Shown piece by piece: positions 39,510 to 48,537 of a stretch of 64,000 bases of DNA (position 1 is the stretch's first letter; each line of letters begins with the position of its first letter). Under the pieces are notes generated by a model. It worked only from the letters and a program-made list of their open reading frames with translations. It was not told the origin of the DNA and did no database searches. A program made the position numbers and the translations under genes. Where the stretch lies: assembly GCF_026625765.1 (NCBI RefSeq), contig NZ_CP113062.1, positions 3,348,001 through 3,412,000 on the forward strand, written 5' to 3'. Source of the stretch: Frigoribacterium sp. SL97 (lineage in GTDB: Bacteria > Actinomycetota > Actinomycetes > Actinomycetales > Microbacteriaceae).

Positions 39510-42116
39510 ATGCGCACGCCCCTGCTCCGCCTCGGCGCCCTGACCCTGGCCGGCTCGATCGCCGCCGCCGGGCTCGTGGCCACGAGCGCCCTGCCCGCCC
39601 TCGCGGCCGACGCCGACGTCGTCGTCAACGAGATCGACACGACCGACGACTGGGTCGAACTGCTCAACACCGGCCAGACCCCGACCGACGTGTCGGGCTT
39701 CGTGCTGCGGGACGACAAGGACACGCGGACGCTCGCGCTGCCCGCGGGCACGGTCCTCGCCGCCGGCGAGCGCCTGGTCGTCGACGTCGCCGACGACGCC
39801 GTGTGGGGCGCCGCCGCCTACGGACTCGGACGCGCCGACGCCGTCCGGCTCTACGCCGCCGACGGCACGACCCTGCTCGACTCGTACGCCTGGACGCAGT
39901 TCCCGACGACGACCTACGGCCGCTGCGCCGACGGCACCGGCGAGTTCGCGACGACGGCAGCCGGGACGCGAGGCACCGCCAACGAGTGCGCGACGACACC
40001 GGCTCCGACCGACCCGACGGACCCCGCCCCGACCGACCCGACGACCCCCGCCGTGCCCGCCACGACCGACGTCGTGATCAACGAGGTCGAGTCGAACGGC
40101 GACGACACCGACTGGGTCGAACTGACGAACGTCGGCACGGCGCCCGTCGACGTCTCGGGCTACACCTTCCGCGACGAGGACGACGTGCGCACGCCCTTCA
40201 CCCTGCCCACCGGTTCGGTCGTGCAGCCCGGCGCCTTCTTCGTGATCGACCAGGCCTCGGGCTCGAACCCGGTCGGCTTCGACTTCGGACTCGGCCAGCC
40301 CGACTCGGCACGACTGTTCGACACGGCGGGCACGCTCGTCGCGTCGTACGCCTGGAGCGTCCACAGCACCGTCAGCTACGGCCGCTGCCCCGACGGCACC
40401 GGCGAGCTGACGACGACGACCGCGACCACGAAGGGCGCGGCGAACGACTGCTCGTCGCCCGTGCGCATCAACGAGGTCGAGAGCCAGGGAGGCACGCCCG
40501 GCGACTGGGTCGAGCTCACGACCGTGGGCACCTCGTCGGTCGACCTCGGCGGCTACGTGCTGACCGACTCCGACCCGACGCACCGCTACGTCGTCCCCGC
40601 CGGGACCGTCGTCGCCCCCGGCGGCTTCGTCGTCCTCGACGAGCAGACCCCGACCTCGGCCGGCTTCGACTTCGGACTGGGCGGTGCCGACTCGGTGCGC
40701 CTGCTGCTGCCGGACGGCACGACGGCGGCCGACGGTTCGACCCTCGCCGACGAGTACTCGTGGACCTCGCACGCCGCCACCACCTACGGCCGCGGCCCCG
40801 ACGGCACGGGCGACTTCGCCGTCACGTCGGCCCCGACCAAGGGCTCCGCCAACACCTTCGCCGGCGTCTCCGTGCCGACGGCCTGGCCCGGCGGACCCGA
40901 CGAGGTCCCCCTGGACGACGAGGGCACCTTCACCGGTGACCTGAGCGGTCTCGACTACGAGCCGACCGGCACCGCGACCCCCGGCACGCTCTGGGCGGTG
41001 CAGAACGGCGACGGCCTGCTCTACCGCATCGTCTCGGACGGCGCCGGCGGGTGGGCCCCGCAGACGACCGACGGCTGGGCTGCCGGCAAGAAGCTGCTGT
41101 ACCCGAGCGGGGTCGCGACCGACATCGTGGACGCCGAGGGCGTCACGGTCGCCGACGACTCGTCCGCGGGCGGCGTCTACGTGTCGACCGAGCGCAACAA
41201 CGCCTCCGGCTCGGTCAGCCGCCCCTCGGTGCTGCGCTACGACGCCGCGACCGCGAGCCCGGCCACGACCCTGGTCGCCACCGACGAGTGGAACCTCGCC
41301 GCGGACTTCCCCGGCCTGGGGGCCAACGCGGGCCTCGAGGGCATCACCTGGGTGCCCGACGCCTGGCTGACCGAGGCGGGGTTCGTCGACGAGGCGACCG
41401 GCGCCTCCTACGACCCCGCGACGTACGCCGGCCACGGTGACGGGCTCTTCTTCGTCGGCGTCGAGGGCACCGCGAGCGTCTACGCCTACGCCCTGATGGA
41501 CGACGGTTCGTTCGAGCGCGTCGCCACCATCGCGACGTCGTTCGCCCTGGTCGCCGACCTGCAGTTCGACGCCGACCTCGACTCGCTCTGGGTCGTCTGC
41601 GACGAGGCCTGCTCGGGCCGCACGGCGCTGTTCTCGGTCGACGAGTCGGGGTCGTTCGCCGAGGACGTCGTCTACGAGGCACCGACGAACGCCGACCGCG
41701 GGCTCGCCAACGAAGGCTTCGCGATCGCCCCGGCGGCGACGAGCGTCGACGGGTTCCGCCAGACGTTCTACGCGGACGACAACGACACCGACGGGTTCTC
41801 GCTGCGCGCCGGGACGTTCCCCGGCGTGGCGGCCGAGCCCGGGACGCCCGGCGACCCCGGCACCCCCGGGACGCCCGGCAACCCCGGGACGCCCGGCAAC
41901 CCCGGGACGCCCGGCACGCCCGGCGACCCCGCTGCCCCCGCCGATCCCGGCACGGGCGTGACGCCGATCGGTCAGGGCTCGGCCCCGGCGACGGTCGACG
42001 GGCAGCTCGCCTTCACCGGTTCGGACGCCCGATGGGCAGCGGCCGCGGCCCTGCTGCTCGTGCTCGCCGGGGCGGGCGCCCTGATCGCCCGCCGGCGTCG
42101 ACTCACCCGCGACTGA
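39510..42116 (+). CDS. Secreted wall-anchored protein: three lamin-tail domains plus esterase-like propeller
   Basis: Exported protein of 868 residues. The signal peptide runs to about ALPALAADA (~31). Three lamin-tail (LTD) domains follow, each opening with (V/I)NE(I/V)(D/E) and closing with TYGR..DGTG: ~35-165, ~190-315 and ~320-450. Next is a region resembling the esterase-like/phytase-like propeller (DLSGLDYEPTGTATPG to the ISTER-like VSTERNN segment, ~470-770). A collagen-like GTPG/GNPG repeat (~782-815) leads to LAFTG, a hydrophobic span and RRRRLTRD, a LAxTG-type signal for a class E sortase. LTD domains occur with extracellular nucleases and phosphatases, so a cell-surface phosphoester hydrolase is a reasonable guess. 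The catalytic activity is not proven. Confidence 0.85.
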   Translation: MRTPLLRLGALTLAGSIAAAGLVATSALPALAADADVVVNEIDTTDDWVELLNTGQTPTDVSGFVLRDDKDTRTLALPAGTVLAAGERLVVDVADDAVWGAAAYGLGRADAVRLYAADGTTLLDSYAWTQFPTTTYGRCADGTGEFATTAAGTRGTANECATTPAPTDPTDPAPTDPTTPAVPATTDVVINEVESNGDDTDWVELTNVGTAPVDVSGYTFRDEDDVRTPFTLPTGSVVQPGAFFVIDQASGSNPVGFDFGLGQPDSARLFDTAGTLVASYAWSVHSTVSYGRCPDGTGELTTTTATTKGAANDCSSPVRINEVESQGGTPGDWVELTTVGTSSVDLGGYVLTDSDPTHRYVVPAGTVVAPGGFVVLDEQTPTSAGFDFGLGGADSVRLLLPDGTTAADGSTLADEYSWTSHAATTYGRGPDGTGDFAVTSAPTKGSANTFAGVSVPTAWPGGPDEVPLDDEGTFTGDLSGLDYEPTGTATPGTLWAVQNGDGLLYRIVSDGAGGWAPQTTDGWAAGKKLLYPSGVATDIVDAEGVTVADDSSAGGVYVSTERNNASGSVSRPSVLRYDAATASPATTLVATDEWNLAADFPGLGANAGLEGITWVPDAWLTEAGFVDEATGASYDPATYAGHGDGLFFVGVEGTASVYAYALMDDGSFERVATIATSFALVADLQFDADLDSLWVVCDEACSGRTALFSVDESGSFAEDVVYEAPTNADRGLANEGFAIAPAATSVDGFRQTFYADDNDTDGFSLRAGTFPGVAAEPGTPGDPGTPGTPGNPGTPGNPGTPGTPGDPAAPADPGTGVTPIGQGSAPATVDGQLAFTGSDARWAAAAALLLVLAGAGALIARRRRLTRD

Positions 42117-42124
42117 GGCACGAC

Positions 42125-42203
42125 GCCCCACGACCCCGTGTCGAGCGATGCACCCGGAAGCGTCCGGGCGCGTCGCTCGACACGGGGTCCGTCGTCGTGG
42201 GGC
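42125..42203. terminator. Long compound hairpin between convergent genes
   Basis: Nested arms: GCCCCACGAC/GTCGTGGGGC (42125-42134, 42194-42203), a 19-bp stem with one mismatch (42133-42151, 42170-42188) and an inner CCCGGA/TCCGGG (42153-42158, 42163-42168). Follows the surface-protein stop by 9 bp and precedes the end of the PhzF gene. Confidence 0.8.
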
Positions 42204-42249
42204 GCGCGGCGTGCGGCCGCGGAGGCCGACCGGTCAGCGGGTCAGCGGG

Positions 42250-43191
42250 TCAGCGGGTGAGCGGCGTCGCCGTGCCGGTGACCGTGACGCCGCCGACGAC
42301 CGGGACGTCGACCACGAGGCGGCTCGGACGCCCCACGTGCCGCCCCTGCCTCACCACGACGCGGGCAGGAGGCGCGATCAGGTCGAGTGCGCGGAGGTAG
42401 CCGCCCAGCGACGCGGCCGCCGACCCCGTCGCCGGGTCCTCGGTGAGGGAGCCGACGGGGAACAGGTTGCGTGCCTCGACCACGGTCGCCCCGGACTCGT
42501 CGACACCCTGGGCGTGGATCACCGTGATCGTGCCCGCCCAGCCCTGTTCGTCCATGAGGGCCCGCACGGCGACCGGGTCGAACCCGAAGGCGTCGAAGAC
42601 CCGCTGGTCGCGGACCGCCACCACGGGGTGCCGGTTGCCCGCGAAGGACTCCCGCAGCGGACGACGCTCGTCGAGGTCGGCGTGCGTGAGGCCGAGCAGC
42701 GCCAGCAACCGGTCGGCGACGGTCGGGTCCAGGTCGCGCACGACGGGGTCGACGCTCGTGAACGACGCCGTCACCGGGCCCGCGACGGCGTCGGCACCCC
42801 CACGCGAGGTCTCGATCACGACCGGCCCGACCGCCGTCTCGAGCGTGAACGCTCCGACCCCGCGACGCTCGGCCAGGGCGACGGCGGTGGCGATCGTCGC
42901 GTGCCCGCAGAACGGGACCTCGGCCCCGGGCGAGAAGTAGCGCACGACCATGTGCCGGTCGTCGCCGGCGCGGGACGGATCGATCACGAACGCCGTCTCG
43001 GCGTACCCCACCTCGGCGGCGATCCGCCGCATGTCGGCGGCCGAGAGGGCCGACGCGTCGAGCACGACGCCGGCCGGGTTGCCGCCGCCCGGTCCGTCGG
43101 CGAAGGCCGTGAGGTGCAGCACCTCGACGGTCGGGGCGGACGGCGAGGGAGCGGCGGGGCCGGCGGGAGGCGAGGGTCTGCGGTCGGTCAC
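42250..43191 (-). CDS. PhzF-family isomerase
   Basis: PhzF/diaminopimelate-epimerase fold protein, 313 residues. Catalytic Glu in GYAETAFV (~52), VPFCGHATIATAVAL (~80-94) and the C-terminal SLTEDPATGSAAASLGGYL (~250-268) are the family signatures. PhzF itself isomerises a phenazine precursor, but most relatives have unknown substrates and there are no phenazine genes here. GTG start at 43191, 6 nt after CACAGT. The stop lies in a threefold GGTCAGCG repeat. It is next to the zinc transport locus but in its own transcription unit. Confidence 0.87.
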   Translation of the reverse strand: MTDRRPSPPAGPAAPSPSAPTVEVLHLTAFADGPGGGNPAGVVLDASALSAADMRRIAAEVGYAETAFVIDPSRAGDDRHMVVRYFSPGAEVPFCGHATIATAVALAERRGVGAFTLETAVGPVVIETSRGGADAVAGPVTASFTSVDPVVRDLDPTVADRLLALLGLTHADLDERRPLRESFAGNRHPVVAVRDQRVFDAFGFDPVAVRALMDEQGWAGTITVIHAQGVDESGATVVEARNLFPVGSLTEDPATGSAAASLGGYLRALDLIAPPARVVVRQGRHVGRPSRLVVDVPVVGGVTVTGTATPLTR

Positions 43192-43298
43192 GACGCCACT
43201 GTGCCGCACCGCGCCTCCTCGTCGCCAGTGCCACCTCGTGCCGGGTGGCCGGCCCGGACCTCGCGACCGTGCCGGACCGTGTCGGACCCCGAGCCGCC

Positions 43299-43946
43299 TC
43301 ACACGACCCGACCGGCCTCGAGCCGCACCACGTGGTGCGCGGCGTCGAGCAGCAACGGATCGTGCGAGACCGCGAGCACCCCCGTGCCCCGGGCCGCCTC
43401 GTCGAGCAGCGTGGCCCGGATGCGGTCCGCGCTGTCGGCGTCGAGCCCGGTCGTGGGCTCGTCGAGCAGCAGCAGGTCGGCCCCGCGCGCGAGTCCGTGG
43501 GCCAGGAGCGCACGCTGCCGCTGGCCACCCGAGAGCGCGGCGAAGGGTCGGGGCGCCAGGTCGGCGACGTGCAGGCGCTCGAGCGCCTCGTCGACGGCGG
43601 CGCGGGCTCGACGGTCGAGGGGACGCCACCGGCCCACGCGACCCCAGGCACCGACCGTCACGACGTCGCGCACGGTGACCGGGAGCCCGTCCGGGATCGA
43701 CGTGCGCTGCGGGACGAAGGCGATCGTCGACGTCGTCGAGCGCGTGCCCGACGACGGTTCGCGGACGCCCGCGACGACCTCGAGCAGCGTCGACTTGCCG
43801 GCGCCGTTGGGGCCCGCGACCACCGTCAGGGCACCGCCGCGCACGTCGAGGTCGACGTCGGCCAGGGCCATCCGGTCACCGAACGTGCACCCCACCCCGA
43901 GGAGGCGCGCCAGGGACGAGGGAGCGGCGGCGGTGGTCGTCGTCAT
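43299..43946 (-). CDS. aztA: Zinc ABC importer ATPase (AztA/ZnuC type)
   Basis: ATP-binding subunit of a metal importer, 215 residues, on the short side. Walker A GPNGAGKST (~46), Q-loop IAFVPQRT (~75), signature LSGGQRQRALLA (~137), Walker B LLLLDEPTTGLD (~156) and switch His AVSHDPLLL (~190). Divergent from its permease across 51 bp that contain a Zur-type palindrome. ATG 43946 is 6 nt after TAGGCT without a Shine-Dalgarno, so probably leaderless. Zinc specificity is inferred from the operator and the AztC/AztD neighbours. Confidence 0.88.
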   Translation of the reverse strand: MTTTTAAAPSSLARLLGVGCTFGDRMALADVDLDVRGGALTVVAGPNGAGKSTLLEVVAGVREPSSGTRSTTSTIAFVPQRTSIPDGLPVTVRDVVTVGAWGRVGRWRPLDRRARAAVDEALERLHVADLAPRPFAALSGGQRQRALLAHGLARGADLLLLDEPTTGLDADSADRIRATLLDEAARGTGVLAVSHDPLLLDAAHHVVRLEAGRVV

Positions 43947-43952
43947 GCCGTC

Positions 43953-43958
43953 AGCCTA
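43953..43958 (-). promoter_or_regulatory. -10 box of leaderless aztA
   Basis: TAGGCT on the minus strand, 6 nt before the aztA ATG and 2 bp from the Zur box. Confidence 0.5.
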
Positions 43959-43960
43959 GT

Positions 43961-43975
43961 TGATAAGCGTTCTCA
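43961..43975. promoter_or_regulatory. Zur-type operator TGATAAGCGTTCTCA
   Basis: 15-bp TGA(T/G)AA-N3-TT(C/A)TCA palindrome in the divergent aztA/aztB gap, fitting the actinobacterial Zur consensus (established family knowledge). Bound Zn-Zur would block both promoters, giving induction under zinc starvation. Confidence 0.75.
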
Positions 43976-43997
43976 TTCTCAGCTACGGTCGTGTCTC

Positions 43998-44897
43998 GTG
44001 TCCTTCCTCTCCACCGCCGTCCTCGAGCCGTTCTCGCTCGACTTCGTCCAGCGCGCCCTCGTCGGCGGCGGCCTCGTCGCGATCCTCTGCGGCGTCGTCG
44101 GCACCTGGGTCGTGGTGCGCGGCATGGCCTTCCTCGGCGAGGCGCTCGCGCACGGCATGCTGCCCGGCGTCGCCCTCGCGACCGTGCTCGGTGCGCCCGT
44201 CCTCGTCGGCGGGGCCCTCAGCGCCGTCGTCATGAGCCTCGGCGTGGCGGCGCTGCAACGACGCGGTCGCCTGTCGTACGACACGAGCATCGGCCTCCTC
44301 TTCGTCGCGATGCTCGCCCTCGGCGTCGTCGTCATCTCGCACTCGGGCAGCTTCGCCACCGACGCCACGTCGATCCTGTTCGGCGACGTCCTCGCGATCA
44401 CGACGGCGGACCTCGGCCTGCTCGCCGGCGCGACGATCGTCGGCGTCGGCCTCGCGGCCGCCTTCCACCGCCCCCTGCTGGCCCTCGCCCTCGACCCGCG
44501 CCTGGCCGCCGTGCTGGGGCTCGGTCCGCGCTCGGCCCAGGCCGTGCTCGTGGGACTGGTCACGCTCGCCGTCGTCGCCTCGTACCAGGCCGTCGGGTCG
44601 TTGCTCGTCGTCGGACTGCTGCTCGCACCGGCCGTCGCCGCGGGCCACTGGACGACGCGCCTGCCCACGCGGATGGTCCTCGCCTCGGCCGTCGGCGTGC
44701 TCGCCGTCGCCGTCGGCTTGCTCGTCTCGTGGCACGCCGCGACGGCCGCCGGCGCCTCGATCGCGGCGACGGCCATCGCGTTCGCCGGCCTCTCGGGGGC
44801 CGGCCACGCCGCCCTCGGCCGTCGGCGGGCACGTCGGGTCGACACCGCCGCCCCGGGTCGCACGGGCACGGCGCCCGTCGCGACCCCCGTCTCCTGA
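43998..44897 (+). CDS. aztB: Zinc ABC importer permease (ABC-3 family)
   Basis: Integral membrane subunit, 299 residues with about eight hydrophobic spans. The ABC-3 signature is seen in VVRGMAFLGEALAHGMLPGVAL (~36-57), and the conserved SYQAVGSLLVVGLLLAPA (~195-212) contains the coupling region. GTG start at 43998, 8 nt after TACGGT, consistent with a leaderless or nearly leaderless message. First gene of the plus arm: permease, AztD-like lipoprotein, AztC binding protein, second AztD-like lipoprotein. The first start assigned here places the first span properly at the N-terminus. Confidence 0.9.
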   Translation: MSFLSTAVLEPFSLDFVQRALVGGGLVAILCGVVGTWVVVRGMAFLGEALAHGMLPGVALATVLGAPVLVGGALSAVVMSLGVAALQRRGRLSYDTSIGLLFVAMLALGVVVISHSGSFATDATSILFGDVLAITTADLGLLAGATIVGVGLAAAFHRPLLALALDPRLAAVLGLGPRSAQAVLVGLVTLAVVASYQAVGSLLVVGLLLAPAVAAGHWTTRLPTRMVLASAVGVLAVAVGLLVSWHAATAAGASIAATAIAFAGLSGAGHAALGRRRARRVDTAAPGRTGTAPVATPVS

Positions 44898-44972
44898 CCC
44901 GCCCGCACTCCCCCCGTCCGCACTCCCCCGCCCGTCTCCCCGTCCCACCCCACGCCCACCCGGAAGGACCGC

Positions 44973-46238
44973 ATGCGATCCCCCCTCCTCACGACCTGCC
45001 TGCTCGGTACGCTCGCCCTCGGGCTGACCGCCTGCTCGACCGACACCTCGCCGGGCGACGACCCCGCCGCCGGGACGACGGCCGACGAGACCGGCGCCAG
45101 CGGCGAGGGCCACGGCGCCGTCGCGGGCGCCGAGGAACTCGCCGAGCCCCGTCTCGGCCTCACCACGATCGACCCGTCGGGCACGGTCGCCCACCTCGAC
45201 CTGCTCGACGAGGGCGTCGTCGAGCTCGGGTCGGTCGACGCCCCGACCGCCGTGGAGACCGACGGGCGGTACCTGTTCGCCGAGACCGCCGGCGGCCTCG
45301 AGGTCGTCGACAGCGGGGTCTGGACGTGGGACCACGGGGACCACTTCCACTACTACCGGGCCGACCCGCGCCTCCTCGGCACCGTCGAGGGCGACGGCGC
45401 GGCGACCGTCGCGACCACGAACCTGTCGACCTCGGGTTCGACCGGCGTGCACTTCGCCGGCTCGGGCGACGCCGTGCTGCTCGACACCGAGGCGCTGTCC
45501 CGGGGCGAGCTGCGGGAGCGGTTCCGACTCGACGGCGAACCGGGCACCGGCATGGTCGTCCCCGTGGGCTCGTACGCCCTGGTGACCGAGGGGCGCGGCG
45601 AGGCGACGACGCTCGTCGGACGCACCGCCGACGGTGACGAGACGGGCCTGCGCGAGGCCTGCCCGGACGCCTCGGGCACGATCACGACCCGCGTCGGGGC
45701 GGTCGTCGGCTGCTCGGACGGCGCCCTGCTCGCGACCGTCGCCGACGACGAGCTCGTCGTCGAACGCATCCCCTACCCGGCCGGCTCGACCCCGTCGTCG
45801 GGCGGCACGGCGGCCCCGGCCACCGCGTTCGACAACCGGGAGGGGCGACCCACCGTGGCCGGGCTCGCCGGCTCCGCGGGCGTCTGGTTGCTCGACACCC
45901 GGGCCCGGGCCTGGACGCTGCTGCCGGCACCGACCCCGCTGGTCACGGTGACCGCCGTGGACGACGCCGACCAGCGCCTCCTCGCCCTCGCCCGGGACGG
46001 CCGCGTGCTCGTCCTCGACGGCGCCACCGGCCAGGTCGTCGCCGAGACCGCGCCGCTCGTCGCGGACTCGCTCGCCGCGGGCCGGACGCCGACGCTGATC
46101 GCCGACCAGCAGCGCGCGTACCTCTCGGCCCCGGTCGAGGGGCGGCTGTACGAGATCGACGCCGCCGACGGCGCGCGGATCGCCCGCAGCTTCGAGACGG
46201 CGGGCGAGCCGGCCTTCGTCGCGGAGACGGGTCGATGA
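44973..46238 (+). CDS. AztD-like zinc-chaperone lipoprotein, copy 1
   Basis: Lipoprotein of 421 residues. Signal peptide with lipobox LTAC (~21) and an Asp/Gly/Ala-rich linker containing a GHG motif (~49). The rest has repeated short beta blades as in the AztD beta-propeller that delivers zinc to AztC. A His-rich segment WDHGDHFHYYRADP (~117-130) could bind metal. Two Cys in CPDASG and GCSDGALL match positions in the second copy (CPGVHG, GCEDGALV), supporting common descent. Start ATG has GGAAGGA. The stop overlaps aztC (ATGA). Assigned by paralogy and context; it is more diverged than copy 2. Confidence 0.75.
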   Translation: MRSPLLTTCLLGTLALGLTACSTDTSPGDDPAAGTTADETGASGEGHGAVAGAEELAEPRLGLTTIDPSGTVAHLDLLDEGVVELGSVDAPTAVETDGRYLFAETAGGLEVVDSGVWTWDHGDHFHYYRADPRLLGTVEGDGAATVATTNLSTSGSTGVHFAGSGDAVLLDTEALSRGELRERFRLDGEPGTGMVVPVGSYALVTEGRGEATTLVGRTADGDETGLREACPDASGTITTRVGAVVGCSDGALLATVADDELVVERIPYPAGSTPSSGGTAAPATAFDNREGRPTVAGLAGSAGVWLLDTRARAWTLLPAPTPLVTVTAVDDADQRLLALARDGRVLVLDGATGQVVAETAPLVADSLAAGRTPTLIADQQRAYLSAPVEGRLYEIDAADGARIARSFETAGEPAFVAETGR

Positions 46239-47227
46239 GGGCGCCGTCGACGGCCCGCCGCCGGGCCGGGCTCGCCACCGCCAGCCGCAGCACCGCCGCC
46301 CGCGTCGCCGCTGTCCGCGTCGCTGTTGTCCGCGCCGCCGCCGTCACCGTCGCGGCCGCGCTGGCCCTGACCGGCTGCGCACCCGCCGGCGACGACCGTC
46401 CGGTCGTGTTCGTGTCGACGAACATCCTCGGCGACGTCGTCGACGAACTGGTCGGCGACCAGGCCGAGGTCGTCACCCTGATGAAGCCGGACGCCGACCC
46501 GCACTCGTTCGAGATCTCGGCGCAGCAGGCGGCACGGATGCGGGCGGCCGACCTCGTCGTCTCGAACGGCCTCGGCCTCGAGGAGGGGCTGCAGCAGCAC
46601 CTCGACGCGGCGGTCGACTCCGGCGTGGCCTCGTTCGTCGCCGCGGACGCGATCGACGTCCTCGACTACCGCGACGGCGACGCCGCCGGCACCCCCGACC
46701 CGCACTTCTGGACCGACCCGGGCCGCATGCTCGACGTCGTCGACGCCCTCGGGCCGGTGCTCGCCGAGGTCGACGGCGTCGACGCCGCGGCGCTCACCGC
46801 GCGCACCACCGACTACCGGGCCGGGCTCGACCGGCTCGACGCCGACATGGTCGACGCCTTCGCCGCGATCCCCGCCGAACGGCGCGCACTCGTGACGAAC
46901 CACCACGTCTTCGGCTACCTCGCCGACCGGTTCGACTTCGACGTCGTCGGGGCCGTGATCCCCGGCGGCACGACGCTCGCGGCGCCGTCGGCGTCCGACC
47001 TCGCCGACCTGGTCGACGCCGTCGAGACGACGGGCGTCCCCACCGTGTTCGCCGAGTCGTCCTCGCCCGACCGGCTCGTGCAGGCCTTGGCGAGCGAGGC
47101 CGACGTCCACGTCGACGTCGTCGAACTGTTCACCGAGTCGCTCACCGCGGCCGACGGGGACGCCCCCGACTACCTGACCATGATGCGCGTCGACACCGAG
47201 CGCATCGCCACCGGACTCTCCCCGTGA
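46235..47227 (+). CDS. aztC: Zinc-binding protein of the ABC importer
   Basis: Cluster A-I metal-binding protein, 330 residues. A long Arg/Ala N-terminal leader precedes the lipobox LTGC (~48). Metal ligands expected for the family are visible: His in DADPHSFE (~88), a second region DPHFWTDP (~155), His pair in VTNHHVFGYLADRF (~222) and the acidic AESSSPDRL (~275). The His-rich loop common in ZnuA is short, which in characterised Azt systems is compensated by the AztD chaperone. Its ATG overlaps the upstream AztD-like gene; a second AztD-like gene follows after 29 nt. Confidence 0.88.
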   Translation: MRAPSTARRRAGLATASRSTAARVAAVRVAVVRAAAVTVAAALALTGCAPAGDDRPVVFVSTNILGDVVDELVGDQAEVVTLMKPDADPHSFEISAQQAARMRAADLVVSNGLGLEEGLQQHLDAAVDSGVASFVAADAIDVLDYRDGDAAGTPDPHFWTDPGRMLDVVDALGPVLAEVDGVDAAALTARTTDYRAGLDRLDADMVDAFAAIPAERRALVTNHHVFGYLADRFDFDVVGAVIPGGTTLAAPSASDLADLVDAVETTGVPTVFAESSSPDRLVQALASEADVHVDVVELFTESLTAADGDAPDYLTMMRVDTERIATGLSP

Positions 47228-47256
47228 GCGTCCGACCACCAGAAAGAGGAACACCC

Positions 47257-48486
47257 ATGCGCACCACCCACCTGCGACGGACCGGCGGCACGCTGCTCGC
47301 CCTCGGCGTCGCCGCGACCCTCGTCGCCTGCTCGACCGGCGGACCCGGCTCCGCGTCCGACGCGACGGGCGGCGCCGACGCGACCGGCGCCTCCTCGTCC
47401 GGCCCCCGCCTCGCCGTCTCGTCCGAGGGCCGCGTCACCGTGCTCGACGGCGAGACCCTCGAGACCGTCGGCGCGTTCGACTCCGAGGAGTTCACCCGCC
47501 TCAACCCGGCCGGCGACGGCCGACACGTCATGGTCACGACGAGCGGAGGGTTCCAGGTGCTCGACACGGCGGCCGGCAGCTCGTCCGAGCCCGCCCTGAC
47601 CGACCTCGTGTTCGACGCCGACACCGCGGGCCACGTCGTCCGGCACGGCGGCAAGACGATCCTCTACGCCGACGGCACGAGCGACACCACGGTGTTCGAG
47701 TCCGCCGACCTGACCGACGCCGTCACCGACGGCGAGCTGCCCGCGGTCGAGACGATCGAGGGCGTCGAGGCCCACCACGGCGTCTCGGTCGTGCTCGAGG
47801 ACGGCACCTTCCTCACGACGGTCGGCGACTCCGACGGCCGCACGGGCATCCAGGTGCGCGACGCCGACGGTGCGGTCGTCGCGCAGAGCGACGAGTGCCC
47901 GGGCGTCCACGGCGAGGGCACCGCGGCCGACGAGGCCGTCGTCCTCGGCTGCGAGGACGGAGCGCTCGTCTACCACGACGGGACGATCACCAAGCTCGCC
48001 TCGCCCTCGCAGCCCTACGGCCGCATGGGCAACGCGTACGTCAGCGAGACCAGCCCGCTCGTCGTCGGCGACCACAAGGACGACCCCGACGCCGAGGGCT
48101 ACCTGCTGCACGCGGTCACCCTGATCGACACGGCCGCCGACACCCTCGACGTCGTCGACCTGCCCGAGGGCGTCGAGTACACCTTCCGGGGCGTCGCCCG
48201 CGGCCCGGGCGACCTCGCGTACCTGATCGGCACCGACGGCGCCGTGCACGTGCTCGACCCCGCGACCGGCGAGCTCACGGCGTCGTGGCCCGTGATCGGC
48301 GCCTGGGAGGGCCCGGCCGAGTGGCAGGACGCCCACCCCGCGATCGTCGTCGCGGGTGACGTCGGCTACGTCACCGAGCCGGCGACGGACAGCGTGCACG
48401 CGGTCGACCTGACCACGGGCGAGGTGCTGTCGTCGCGCGAGCTCGACGTCACGCCCAACGAGGTCGCGGTGGCCACGGCCGACTGA
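47257..48486 (+). CDS. aztD: Zinc metallochaperone lipoprotein, copy 2
   Basis: AztD-family propeller, 409 residues. Signal peptide with lipobox LVAC (~25) and a Ser/Ala/Thr/Gly linker. Conserved AztD features: GRHVMVTTSGGFQVLD (~88), VEAHHGVSVVLEDGTF (~173), DECPGVHGEG (~213-222) and GCEDGALVYHDG. The His and Cys residues are candidate zinc and disulfide positions. Start ATG 47257 has AAAGAGGA; a GTG at 47224 in frame is less likely. Last gene of the zinc operon, followed by a strong hairpin. In characterised systems AztD passes Zn to AztC outside the membrane. It is closer to typical AztD than copy 1. Confidence 0.85.
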   Translation: MRTTHLRRTGGTLLALGVAATLVACSTGGPGSASDATGGADATGASSSGPRLAVSSEGRVTVLDGETLETVGAFDSEEFTRLNPAGDGRHVMVTTSGGFQVLDTAAGSSSEPALTDLVFDADTAGHVVRHGGKTILYADGTSDTTVFESADLTDAVTDGELPAVETIEGVEAHHGVSVVLEDGTFLTTVGDSDGRTGIQVRDADGAVVAQSDECPGVHGEGTAADEAVVLGCEDGALVYHDGTITKLASPSQPYGRMGNAYVSETSPLVVGDHKDDPDAEGYLLHAVTLIDTAADTLDVVDLPEGVEYTFRGVARGPGDLAYLIGTDGAVHVLDPATGELTASWPVIGAWEGPAEWQDAHPAIVVAGDVGYVTEPATDSVHAVDLTTGEVLSSRELDVTPNEVAVATAD

Positions 48487-48505
48487 CGCGACCACCCCAG
48501 GGACG

Positions 48506-48537
48506 AGGAGGCGCGGTGCGAGGGCACCGCGCCTCCT
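48506..48537. terminator. Hairpin made of an inverted GGAGGCGCGG pair
   Basis: 14-bp perfect arms 48506-48519 and 48524-48537 with a 4-nt loop, 20 bp after the zinc operon. From here to 48793 I see only GC-rich spacer without recognisable genes or repeats. Confidence 0.8.

Noticed and set aside
39297..42131. 944-codon minus-strand frame opposite the lamin-tail protein
   Set aside because: Shadow of GC3-biased coding; the plus strand has a signal peptide, clear domains and a sortase signal.
42250..43191. Phenazine biosynthesis
   Set aside because: Only a PhzF-fold protein is present; no phz genes accompany it, and most relatives act elsewhere.
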